From assembly GCA_025966295.1 (NCBI GenBank), contig JAOPVD010000311.1:1-22649 (forward strand): a DNA stretch of 22,649 bases. The letters run 5' to 3'. Made by a program: the position numbers and the translations under genes. Source of the DNA: Frankiales bacterium (GTDB lineage: Bacteria > Actinomycetota > Actinomycetes > Mycobacteriales > SCTD01). Under the pieces are notes generated by a model. The model saw nothing but the letters and a program-made list of their open reading frames with translations. It searched no databases and was not told where the DNA came from. The number at the start of each line of letters is the position of its first letter. The first letter of the stretch is position 1. Shown here one piece after another: positions 14,734-21,254 of the stretch.

Positions 14734-16458
14734 TCAGTGGTCGGCCGGCGGCTTCCGGTACGTGGTCGTGAAGCTGTCGTGCCGGGCCGGGGCGCCGGGG
14801 ACCGCGACGGTCCGGCTGATCTTGATGCGGAAGTCCTTGCCGGGCACCGCCTGCCGCGGACCGCTCGTGCCGGTGACGGTGCGCCCGTCGTCGTGCCCGT
14901 ACAGCGTCACGGTCAGCGACTTGGCCAGCGCGGCCGCCCGCACCAGGACCGGCGCGCTGGTGTCGTTCGTCCAGCTCAGGTCGATGGTCGGGTAGTTCAC
15001 CGTCGCCTCCCGGCCGGCCGGGTAGCGGCTGATGTAGAAGCTGTGGGCCTGGTGCCGGTCCAGCCGCAGGCCGGCGAAGAAGGCCGCGTTCAGCGTCGTG
15101 GTGGCGAACTGGGAGACCCCGCCACCGACGTCGGTGGACAGCTCGCCGTCGAGGATGAACGGCGCCTCCACGTAGCCCTTCGCGCGGGTGCGTCGCCCGA
15201 CGAGGCCGTTGAGGCTGAACGTCTGGCCGGGGCCGATCAGGGTGCCGTCGAGGGTCCGGGCCATCAGCGCGATGTTCTGCACCCGCGGCTGGCAGCAGGC
15301 GTACGGCGTGGTGAAGGTGCCGAGCACGGCGTCGATCGACTGGACGCCCGCGTCGCTGCTGCGGGGCTGCTGCGGTCGGCTCGGCACGGGGAGGGCGCCG
15401 GTGGGCGGGCCGGCGGCCGAGCCGACGACGGCACCGTCGAGCGCGGCCAGCACGTCGTCGGCCGTCACGGTCTGCCCCGGCCGGGCCGGCGTCACCAGCC
15501 TGACCGCGGCCGCGGTGGGCCTCCAGGTGACGTCGCCCTGGGCGCGCAGCACCGGGGTCGGCGTCGGGGCGTCGACCACCGGTTCCTGGGCGGCCACGCT
15601 GAGCGCGGCGGCCGCGGGTACGGCCACCCGCTCCCGGGTGGTACCGGCCAGCCCGAGAGCCACGCCGTGGCCGGGCCCCTCGCCCTGCCCGCGGACCACG
15701 AGCTGGGGCCCCAGGGTGCGGGCGAGCACCGTGGTGGTGCGGGTGCCGGCGCGCAGCATCAGCGGCTGGGCGAGCAGCGTCCGGGCCTGCCCGGCGAGCA
15801 CCTCGACCTCGGTCGGCAGGACGTGCGCCGGCCGCACCGTCACCGGGACGGTGACCGTCGCAGGCCGCGGAAGACGGAGGGCGGTGCGGAGGAGGGCCGC
15901 CCGCAGTGCGCTGTCCTCGACCTGCTGCCCGTCGGCCGGCGGGACCGCGGTCACGGTCCCGTTCGCGTAGCGCAGCGCGCCGTGCGACTCGGGCACCTCG
16001 GTGGTCTGCTGCAGCCTCACCACTGCCTGCGCGAGCACCCGGTCGTCGCGGTGCAGGACCGGCGCGACGTCCCGGCCCCGGCGCTGGCCGAGCACCAGCA
16101 GCCGGCGGCCGGCACCGGAGTCGGCCAGGACCTTGTCGGCGGTCGCCGCGACGTCGAGCGTGAGGCCGAGGTCCGCGGTGGCGACGGCGCCGCGGCGCGA
16201 GCCGGCTGCCACCGTCAGGCGCTCCGGTGAGCCGGCGACGGTGCGCCGCAGCAGGGCCTCGACCGCCTCGCGGTGCAGGCCGCCGACGGGCAGTCCACCG
16301 ATCCGCGTCCCGGGCGCGGTGGCGTCGGCGCTGGCGTTCGTGGCGGCGAGGCCCACGCCGAGGCCCACGGTGGCCAGGCTGGCGCCCACAACGGCCACGC
16401 GGAGGCGGCGGCTCACCGGCAACGTCCGGGTCGAGGGGTGCTGCGGACCATGCGCCAT
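14734..16458 (-). CDS. VanW family protein with YoaR-like peptidoglycan-binding region
   Basis: A 574-aa envelope protein with an N-terminal membrane anchor or signal at about 19-42 (VAVVGASLATVGLGVGLAA). Repeated alpha/beta segments at about 50-350 resemble the putative peptidoglycan-binding domain of YoaR-like proteins, and a VanW domain spans about 371-505 (QSIDAVLGTF, IGPGQTFSLN, VGGGVSQFATT). A C-terminal tail follows. VanW is found in vancomycin-resistance clusters and is widespread in Gram-positives; its biochemical role is not established. An adjacent pair Cys388-Cys389 sits in the VanW domain. The ATG at 16458 overlaps a -10-like TACGAT; an in-frame GTG 33 nt later (VSRRLRV) is an alternative start just before the hydrophobic segment. 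It is flanked on both sides by paralogous M15 peptidases. Confidence 0.88.
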   Translation of the reverse strand: MAHGPQHPSTRTLPVSRRLRVAVVGASLATVGLGVGLAATNASADATAPGTRIGGLPVGGLHREAVEALLRRTVAGSPERLTVAAGSRRGAVATADLGLTLDVAATADKVLADSGAGRRLLVLGQRRGRDVAPVLHRDDRVLAQAVVRLQQTTEVPESHGALRYANGTVTAVPPADGQQVEDSALRAALLRTALRLPRPATVTVPVTVRPAHVLPTEVEVLAGQARTLLAQPLMLRAGTRTTTVLARTLGPQLVVRGQGEGPGHGVALGLAGTTRERVAVPAAAALSVAAQEPVVDAPTPTPVLRAQGDVTWRPTAAAVRLVTPARPGQTVTADDVLAALDGAVVGSAAGPPTGALPVPSRPQQPRSSDAGVQSIDAVLGTFTTPYACCQPRVQNIALMARTLDGTLIGPGQTFSLNGLVGRRTRAKGYVEAPFILDGELSTDVGGGVSQFATTTLNAAFFAGLRLDRHQAHSFYISRYPAGREATVNYPTIDLSWTNDTSAPVLVRAAALAKSLTVTLYGHDDGRTVTGTSGPRQAVPGKDFRIKISRTVAVPGAPARHDSFTTTYRKPPADH

Positions 16459-16498
16459 CGTAGGTGCCGCGGTCCCGGTACCCCAGGGAGGTGTCGGC

Positions 16499-17629
16499 TC
16501 AGCCGTTGAACTCCCAGTGCCAGGCCTCCGGCTTGCTGCCCGACGGCTCGGCCCAGTCCGGGTGGAACCAGCCGAACCGGCCGGCGTTGGCCTTCATCCA
16601 GCCGTAGGCCTCGGTGCCGAAGCTCTGGACGCCGCCGCACAGGTCGGCGGCCAGCCCCCAGCCGTGGTTGCTGGTGCCGGGTACGGCGGCCAGCCCGGGC
16701 TTGCGGTGGTAGACCGACACCTGCTCGCCGTACGAGCGGTAGGAGTCGGTCACGCACAGCGGTGCCCCGGTCGTGGCGGCGCGGTACTGGCTCAGCTTGT
16801 TGAACGCCGCCGCCGCGTCGGCCCGCAGGCGGTGCCCGCCGGCGCTCCAGAGCGGGCACAGCGACGCCGGGTCCAGGTTGCCGTTCGCCTGGCCGCTGGT
16901 CGACTTCCCGGTGCAGGTGGCACCCCCGCCGCCGCTGAAGCTCACGCGGCTGCGGGACGCGCGTTCGCGGGCCGCCTTCTCACGCGACGCGCGGGCCTGC
17001 GCCGCGGCCCGGTCGGCGAGGGCCTTGCTGAGGCTGTTCTGCGCCTGGGTCAGCTGCGCGGCGGTGCGGTCCGCCAGCGCGGTGAGCTCGGCCAGCCGGC
17101 GGGCGGACGCGCGCGTCAGGTCGGCGGCATCGGCCACGAGCCGCGTGGCGCTGCGCTCCTGGTCGCGCAACCGGTGCTTGGCCGTCTGCGCGCGGGCGAT
17201 GACCTCGGCCTGGCTGCCGGCGCTGATGTTCAGGCTCTGCTGGGCCCGCAGCGCCTCGAGGGCCTGCTCGGGACCGCTGGTCAGCGCCCGCCGCAGCCCG
17301 GACGGCGCCGGGCCCATGGCCAGCTGGCGGCCGATGCTGTCGACCTGTCGCTGCTGGACCTCGACCTGGGCCTGGGTCTGGCTGATCCGCCGGCGGGTGT
17401 TGGCCAGGTCGAGCTCGAGCTGGCGCAGCCGGGCCTGGTCCGACTCCCACCGGCGGGTGCCGTCGGTGAGCTTGGCGGTCGTCTCGCGGGCCACGCGCTG
17501 CAGGCCGTCGACGCGCGCCTGCGCGCTCCCGACCTGGTCAGCCTGGGCCGGGGACGGCAGCGCCAGGGCGCCGAGCGTGATGACCGTGGCCAGCAGCCCG
17601 GCGCCGAGCAGCCGGGCCGGCCGGGTCAC
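16499..17629 (-). CDS. Secreted M15 D-alanyl-D-alanine carboxypeptidase with coiled-coil N-terminus (paralogue)
   Basis: A 376-aa exported zinc peptidase with signal peptide at about 1-28 (LLGAGLLATVITLGALALP), coiled coil at about 32-240 and M15 domain at about 250-376. Zinc ligands are His322 and Asp329 (SNHGWGLAAD) with Glu368 and His371 (EAWHWEF), so it appears active. The GTG start is fixed by a GTGA overlap with the NlpC/P60 stop, which implies translational coupling between an endopeptidase and a carboxypeptidase. Its domain plan and C-terminal sequence match the M15 gene at 13590-14681, with vanW between them. A 40-nt gap separates it from vanW. Expression should depend on the c-di-AMP riboswitch upstream of the first gene. 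Confidence 0.93.
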   Translation of the reverse strand: MTRPARLLGAGLLATVITLGALALPSPAQADQVGSAQARVDGLQRVARETTAKLTDGTRRWESDQARLRQLELDLANTRRRISQTQAQVEVQQRQVDSIGRQLAMGPAPSGLRRALTSGPEQALEALRAQQSLNISAGSQAEVIARAQTAKHRLRDQERSATRLVADAADLTRASARRLAELTALADRTAAQLTQAQNSLSKALADRAAAQARASREKAARERASRSRVSFSGGGGATCTGKSTSGQANGNLDPASLCPLWSAGGHRLRADAAAAFNKLSQYRAATTGAPLCVTDSYRSYGEQVSVYHRKPGLAAVPGTSNHGWGLAADLCGGVQSFGTEAYGWMKANAGRFGWFHPDWAEPSGSKPEAWHWEFNG

Positions 17630-18105
17630 GCGACGCGGCCGACGAGGTAGTTGCTGCTGTACAGCGTCTGGAGCTTCACCTTGTCGCCCGCCTTCGGGGC
17701 GACGTACCAGCGGTTGCTGCCGGCGTAGATGCCGACGTGCGTGATGCGGCCGCCGCTGTTCTTCATGAACAGCAGGTCGCCGACGGCCTTCTGGCTCTTG
17801 GCGAGCTTGCGGACGCCGCGGGCGCCGTACTGCTGCGCGGCGTTGTGCGGCAGTGAGCGGCCGAGCCGCTTGAAGACGTACAGGGTGTAGCCGGAACAGT
17901 CGAAGCGGCTCGGGCCGGCGGCGCCGTACTGGTAGGGCTTGCCGGTGTGCCGCTTGGCCTCGGCAACGGCCTTCTGGCCGACCGTGGCGGCGTCGGCGGG
18001 GGCGGCCGTGACGAGGCCGCCCGCGGTGAGGGCGGTGGCGGTGAGCACGGCAGCGATGAGCCGCTTGCGCCGGGAGCGCGCCGGGGCAGGGGGGGATGTG
18101 AACAT
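17626..18105 (-). CDS. Secreted NlpC/P60 peptidoglycan endopeptidase
   Basis: A 159-aa exported cysteine peptidase that cleaves within peptidoglycan stem peptides (the family targets gamma-D-Glu linkages). The signal peptide is at about 1-39 (RKRLIAAVLTATALTAGG ... ADA). The catalytic domain has nucleophile Cys70 (FDCSGY) and His123 (THVGIYAG). A single compact domain with no binding repeats makes it a small member of the family. The ATG is 20 nt after the end of the c-di-AMP aptamer, and the ribosome-binding GGAGAGG lies in the linker, where it can pair with the bases just before the ATG. It is the first gene of the wall cluster and overlaps the M15 gene by 4 nt. Confidence 0.94.
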   Translation of the reverse strand: MFTSPPAPARSRRKRLIAAVLTATALTAGGLVTAAPADAATVGQKAVAEAKRHTGKPYQYGAAGPSRFDCSGYTLYVFKRLGRSLPHNAAQQYGARGVRKLAKSQKAVGDLLFMKNSGGRITHVGIYAGSNRWYVAPKAGDKVKLQTLYSSNYLVGRVA

Positions 18106-18125
18106 GCGAGAACAAGCCTCTCCGC
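18106..18125 (-). promoter_or_regulatory. Putative ribosome-site-masking hairpin before the NlpC/P60 start
   Basis: On the minus strand GCGGAGA (18125-18119) can pair with TCTCGC (18111-18106), 6 bp with one bulged G, directly before the ATG. The likely Shine-Dalgarno GGAGAGG (18124-18118) is in this arm and loop, so translation could be gated. The prediction is by eye only. Confidence 0.4.
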
Positions 18126-18316
18126 ACGCCTACGAGGTCAGCTGTCGGGTTCGGGCGCGGTTCTCGCCCGGCCTGCGCACGCGCAGGCTTCACCCCAAGG
18201 AGCCCTGGTGGGCCCCGTCGAACGGTGGGTCCCCCGCCTCTGCCCGGTTGCGGTGCTTCGGCCGGCACCGGGGTGCCGGTCGCGTGACGACGTCCGCGCG
18301 GGCAGAGCTCGGCGAT
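18126..18316 (-). promoter_or_regulatory. c-di-AMP riboswitch (ydaO/yuaA type)
   Basis: Reading the minus strand, the conserved blocks of the ydaO aptamer appear in order: ATCGCCGAGCTCTGCCC, GGGGGACCCACC, TTGGGGTGAAGC, then CCGGGCGA...CGCCCGAACCCGACAGC and TGACCTCGTAGGCGT. The GATCGCC and GGCGT ends can close P1. The family binds c-di-AMP and in actinomycetes commonly precedes NlpC/P60 and resuscitation-factor genes, where ligand usually lowers expression. It sits directly upstream of the NlpC/P60 gene and no terminator follows, so translational control is more likely. Confidence 0.93.
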
Positions 18317-18320
18317 CCGC

Positions 18321-18360
18321 GGCTGTCGTCGCCTACGTCGTGTAGTAGGTGACGACAGGC
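18321..18360. promoter_or_regulatory. Inverted repeat overlapping the riboswitch promoter
   Basis: 16-nt arms at 18321-18336 and 18345-18360 match with two mismatches around an 8-nt centre. The repeat spans from the -10 box of the minus-strand promoter past the predicted start site, the right place for an operator. It could also form a partial hairpin at the RNA 5' end. Confidence 0.6.
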
Positions 18361-18385
18361 TAACGGGCGGTCACCCTGCGTGCAA
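18357..18385 (-). promoter_or_regulatory. Promoter of the NlpC/P60 wall operon
   Basis: On the minus strand TTGCAC (18385-18380), a 17-nt spacer and TAGCCT (18362-18357) form a good principal-sigma promoter. The start would be near 18350, leaving about 30 nt before the aptamer. Spacing and both hexamers are close to consensus. Confidence 0.72.
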
Positions 18386-18487
18386 ACGAACCCGGTATCC
18401 GGTGTGTCCGGATCGTGGGTGATCTTGCCCGGTTCGGGGCAGGGAGAGATGCTGGGGCTTCCGACCAGAGCCCGCGCCGGAGCAGCC

Positions 18488-19855
18488 ATGCCCACCCGCT
18501 CTGTTCGTCTCCAGGCCGCGCGTCCGCGAGGAGGCGGTGCCGGCCCGCGGCGCGGCCCCATCGGACGGATCGTCGCCGGCTCGGTCACGGCGGGCCTGGG
18601 GACGGCGCTGCTGCTGGCGGTCGTCGTCGCGCCCGGGGCGCCGGAGCACGTCATCACCGGCTCCGCGCTCGTGTCGTTCGCCTTCGGCTGGGCGCTGCTG
18701 GCCGGGCTGTCCGCGCGGCTGACGAGCCAGCCGCAGAGCTGGGCGCTGGTCCCGGCCGGGCTGATGGCCGTGGTCGGCCTGGGCCTGCTGCTGTGGGCTC
18801 CGGGCGACGACGCCCTGACCGCCGCGGGCTGGGTGTGGCCGCCGATCGTGGCGGCCCTGGCGGTCTGGATGACCGCGCAGATGCGGCGGGCGCTGCGGAG
18901 CCCCACCCGGGTCTGGCTGCTCTACCCGGTGGTCGGCTTCCTCGGGCTGGCCGCGGTGGGCGGCTTCGCCGAGAGCGTGCAGCTCACCCGGGACCACCGC
19001 AGCTACGCGATGCCCGGCCGGCTCTACGACGTCGGCGGCCACCGGCTGCACCTGCACTGCACCGGTCGGGGCAGCCCGACGGTGGTGCTCGAGAACGGCC
19101 TGGGGGAGACCTCGCCGGCCTGGGGCTGGGTCGCGCCGGCCGTCAGCGGTACCACCCGGGTGTGCGCCTACGACCGCGCCGGGCAGGGCTGGAGCGACGG
19201 TGCGCCGGCGCCGCAGGACGGGCGGCAGGTCGCCGCCGACCTGCACGCCCTGCTCGGGGCGGCGCACGAGAACGGCCCGTACGTGCTCACCGGCCACTCC
19301 ACCGGCGGTGCCTACCTCATGACCTACGCCGCCCGGTACCCCGCTGAGGTCGCCGGGATGGTGCTGCTGGACTCCGCCGGCCCCGAGCAGTTCGCGCTCC
19401 CGGACTTCCCGATGGCCTACGCGGTGCTGCGCCGGCTGGCCGGTGTCGCCCCCAGTCTCGGCCGGCTGGGGCTGGGCCAGCTCGCCTACGCGCGGTTCGG
19501 GCGCAGCCTCCCGGCGCCGGCCGGCGCGCAGGCGCGGGCGTTCGCGACCAGTCCCCGGGACATGCGCAGCCAGCGGGACGAGCTGTCGACCTACCGCGCG
19601 GTGTTCACGCAGGCGCGGGCCCTGACCAGCCTGGGTGGCAAGCCCCTGGTGGTCGTCACCGCCACCGGGGGCCAGCAGCAGGCCGGCTGGTCGGCCGCGC
19701 AGGACCGGCTGGCGGGGCTGTCCCGCAACAGCAGCCACCGGCTCGTCGCCGCGACGCACGGCTCGCTGCTCGCCGACCAGCAGGACGCGGCCTCCTCGAC
19801 GCGGGCCATCACCGACGTCGTCCGGGCCGTCCGCACCGGCGCGGCCGTCCGCTGA
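18488..19855 (+). CDS. Membrane-anchored alpha/beta hydrolase
   Basis: A 455-aa fusion of an N-terminal membrane region of about five helices (about residues 24-185) with a C-terminal alpha/beta hydrolase domain. The latter has the nucleophile elbow GHSTGG with Ser271, Asp295 (LLDSAGPEQF) as a possible acid and His424 (AATHGS). The entry motif HLHCTGRGSPTVVLENGLG followed by RVCAYDRAGQGWS is typical of a large actinobacterial hydrolase group of unknown substrate. The ATG at 18488 is chosen for GGAG 5 nt upstream. In-frame starts at 18449 (ribosome site too close) and 18380 (no ribosome site) are less likely and would add a non-conserved tail. It is divergent from the riboswitch-controlled operon and convergent with a small membrane gene, the stops only 4 nt apart. 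Confidence 0.85.
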   Translation: MPTRSVRLQAARPRGGGAGPRRGPIGRIVAGSVTAGLGTALLLAVVVAPGAPEHVITGSALVSFAFGWALLAGLSARLTSQPQSWALVPAGLMAVVGLGLLLWAPGDDALTAAGWVWPPIVAALAVWMTAQMRRALRSPTRVWLLYPVVGFLGLAAVGGFAESVQLTRDHRSYAMPGRLYDVGGHRLHLHCTGRGSPTVVLENGLGETSPAWGWVAPAVSGTTRVCAYDRAGQGWSDGAPAPQDGRQVAADLHALLGAAHENGPYVLTGHSTGGAYLMTYAARYPAEVAGMVLLDSAGPEQFALPDFPMAYAVLRRLAGVAPSLGRLGLGQLAYARFGRSLPAPAGAQARAFATSPRDMRSQRDELSTYRAVFTQARALTSLGGKPLVVVTATGGQQQAGWSAAQDRLAGLSRNSSHRLVAATHGSLLADQQDAASSTRAITDVVRAVRTGAAVR

Positions 19856-19866
19856 CCGGTCAGCGG
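19849..19866. repeat. Perfect palindrome containing two convergent stop codons
   Basis: CCGCTGACCGGTCAGCGG is an 18-nt perfect palindrome. Its left TGA ends the hydrolase gene and its right TCA is the stop of the opposing small gene, so both genes end in the same codons read from opposite strands. No T-run follows, so a terminator role is unproven. Confidence 0.8.
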
Positions 19867-20090
19867 TGCGTCAGCCGCCGCCACAGCTCGTACGCCGTGC
19901 GCGTGGCGAGCAGCGCCATGAAGCCGGACAGCAGGTAGTAGGTGGTGCGGCGCCCGAGCCCCAGGCTCTCGGCCCCCGTGACCGCGGCGAAGCCGAACCC
20001 GGCGGCGAGCGCGCCGGACCACAGCAGCACCACGACCATCAGGACCAGCACCGGCCCCTGGCCGCCCTGTGGTTCACGTCGCTCAGTCAC
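19860..20090 (-). CDS. Small two-helix membrane protein, function unknown
   Basis: A 76-aa protein with two hydrophobic segments at about 14-36 (VLVLMVVVLLWSGALAAG) and 50-66 (TYYLLSGFMALLA), a charged N-terminus and a basic C-terminus (ELWRRLTHR). I do not recognise the family. It follows the cation efflux gene by 20 nt, but TAGGCT exactly 6 nt before its GTG suggests a separate leaderless start. The compact gene and clear helices support it being real; co-transcription with the efflux gene makes an accessory membrane role possible but unproven. The stop is 4 nt from that of the convergent hydrolase. Confidence 0.66.
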   Translation of the reverse strand: MTERREPQGGQGPVLVLMVVVLLWSGALAAGFGFAAVTGAESLGLGRRTTYYLLSGFMALLATRTAYELWRRLTHR

Positions 20091-20102
20091 CCTGCGAGCC
20101 TA
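20091..20102 (-). promoter_or_regulatory. Putative leaderless promoter of the small membrane protein
   Basis: On the minus strand TAGGCT (20102-20097) is followed by 6 nt and then the GTG at 20090. The box and spacing are identical to those at 11132-11144. Confidence 0.5.
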
Positions 20103-20110
20103 GTTGGGGC

Positions 20111-21034
20111 TCACAGGTGCAGAGCGTGCTCGTGGTCGATGTGGCCGGCCGCCTCGAGCTGGAAGGTGGAGTGCGCGAGGTCGAAGTGCCCGTGCAGGCA
20201 CGTGCCGAGCTCGTCGAGCACCATCGGCGCGGTGCCGTCGTGCCAGCGCCCGTGGTCGACCACCACGTGCGCGCTCAGCACCGCGGTCCCGCTCGTCACG
20301 GTCCAGGCGTGCAGGTCGTGCACGCCGATCACGCCCGGTGTGCTGAGGATGTGCGCGCGCACCACCTCGAGGTCCACCCCGCGCGGGGTGGCCTCGAGCA
20401 GCACGTCGACGGCGTCGCGGAGCAGCTTCACGGTGCGCGGCAGGATCATCACCGCGATCACCAGGGACGCCAGGGCGTCGGCGCGCTGGAAGCCGGTGGT
20501 GGCGATGACGACCGCCGCCACCAGCACGGCGGCCGCGCCCAGCAGGTCGGACAGGACCTCCAGGTAGGCGCCGCGGACGTTGAGGCTGGCGCCCTGCCCA
20601 CGCCGGAGCAGCAGCAGGCTGACGGTGTTGCCGGCCGCGGCGATCAGGCCGAACACCAGCATCAGCCCGGGCTCGGCGGTGCCCGGTGCCCGCAGCCGCT
20701 GGACGGCCTCGAACAGCAGGAAGGCCCCGAGGCCGAACAGCAGCACGGCGTTCACGACCGCGGCCAGGATCTCGGCGCGCTGGTAGCCGAAGGTGCGCTG
20801 GGGGGTGGGTGGCTTCGCGGCCCAGACCACGGCCAGCAGGCTCAGCCCGATGCCGGCGGCGTCCGCGGCCATGTGGCCGGCGTCCGCCAGCAGCACCAGG
20901 GAGTTGGCCAGCACGCCGCCGACCACCTCGACGACGAGGACGACGAGGGTGATGCCCAGGACGAGCGTGAGCCGTCCGCGTTGCGCGGCGGCGGCCGTGC
21001 CGCTGGCGACGTGGTCGTGCCGGTGCCCGCTCAC
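20111..21034 (-). CDS. Cation diffusion facilitator (CzcD/ZitB-like metal efflux)
   Basis: A 307-aa inner-membrane proton-coupled exporter of divalent cations, probably zinc-like. It has six hydrophobic helices and a cytoplasmic C-terminal ferredoxin-like domain (about 210-307). The transport site shows His54 and Asp58 in helix 2 (LLADAGHMAAD). In helix 5 a Glu159-x-x-x-Asp163 (AYLEVLSD) stands where His-x-x-x-Asp is usual. His-rich ends (MSGHRHDH and HIDHEHALHL) fit metal sensing or delivery. The GTG at 21034 is 10 nt after the dodecin stop and has no obvious Shine-Dalgarno, so it may depend on reinitiation. It is in the operon with sdhA, sdhB and dodecin. Metal specificity cannot be read from the sequence. 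Confidence 0.92.
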   Translation of the reverse strand: MSGHRHDHVASGTAAAAQRGRLTLVLGITLVVLVVEVVGGVLANSLVLLADAGHMAADAAGIGLSLLAVVWAAKPPTPQRTFGYQRAEILAAVVNAVLLFGLGAFLLFEAVQRLRAPGTAEPGLMLVFGLIAAAGNTVSLLLLRRGQGASLNVRGAYLEVLSDLLGAAAVLVAAVVIATTGFQRADALASLVIAVMILPRTVKLLRDAVDVLLEATPRGVDLEVVRAHILSTPGVIGVHDLHAWTVTSGTAVLSAHVVVDHGRWHDGTAPMVLDELGTCLHGHFDLAHSTFQLEAAGHIDHEHALHL

Positions 21035-21044
21035 GCCGCGCGCG

Positions 21045-21254
21045 CTAGCCCTCGAGGCGGAAGCCGACCTTCAGGCCGACCTGGAAGGTCACCGTGCCGT
21101 CGGCCGCGACGGCGCCGCGGGTCTCGAGCACCTCGAACCACTCGACGTTGCGGACCGTGCGGGACACCCGCGCGACGCCGTTCTTGATGGCCTGCGCGAC
21201 CGACTCCTGGGAGGTCCCGACGACCTCGGTGACGCGGTAGATGTGGTCGCTCAC
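21045..21254 (-). CDS. Dodecin family flavin-binding protein
   Basis: A 69-aa protein that in this family assembles into a hollow dodecamer and stores or buffers flavins (FMN, FAD or riboflavin). It shows the whole dodecin pattern: IYRVTEVVGTSQESVAQAI helix entry, the flavin-stacking Trp39 (NVEWFEV) and the final strand FQVGLKVGFRLE. The GTG at 21254 is chosen because AAGGAG lies 5 nt upstream and it makes a GTGA overlap with the sdhB stop. A longer in-frame start would lie within sdhB and encode unrelated sequence. Coupling to a flavoprotein complex gene suggests a link between flavin supply and succinate dehydrogenase, which is an inference from position. Confidence 0.94.
   Translation of the reverse strand: MSDHIYRVTEVVGTSQESVAQAIKNGVARVSRTVRNVEWFEVLETRGAVAADGTVTFQVGLKVGFRLEG

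Noticed and set aside
17630..18268. 589-aa reading of the second M15 protein
   Set aside because: The extension is a frame-shifted reading of the NlpC/P60 gene and riboswitch. The signal peptide begins only at the GTG at 17629.
21041..21047. TAGCGC before the cation efflux GTG, considered as a leaderless -10
   Set aside because: The TAG is the dodecin stop codon, the spacing is 7 nt and the last base is not T; operon reinitiation explains this start better.
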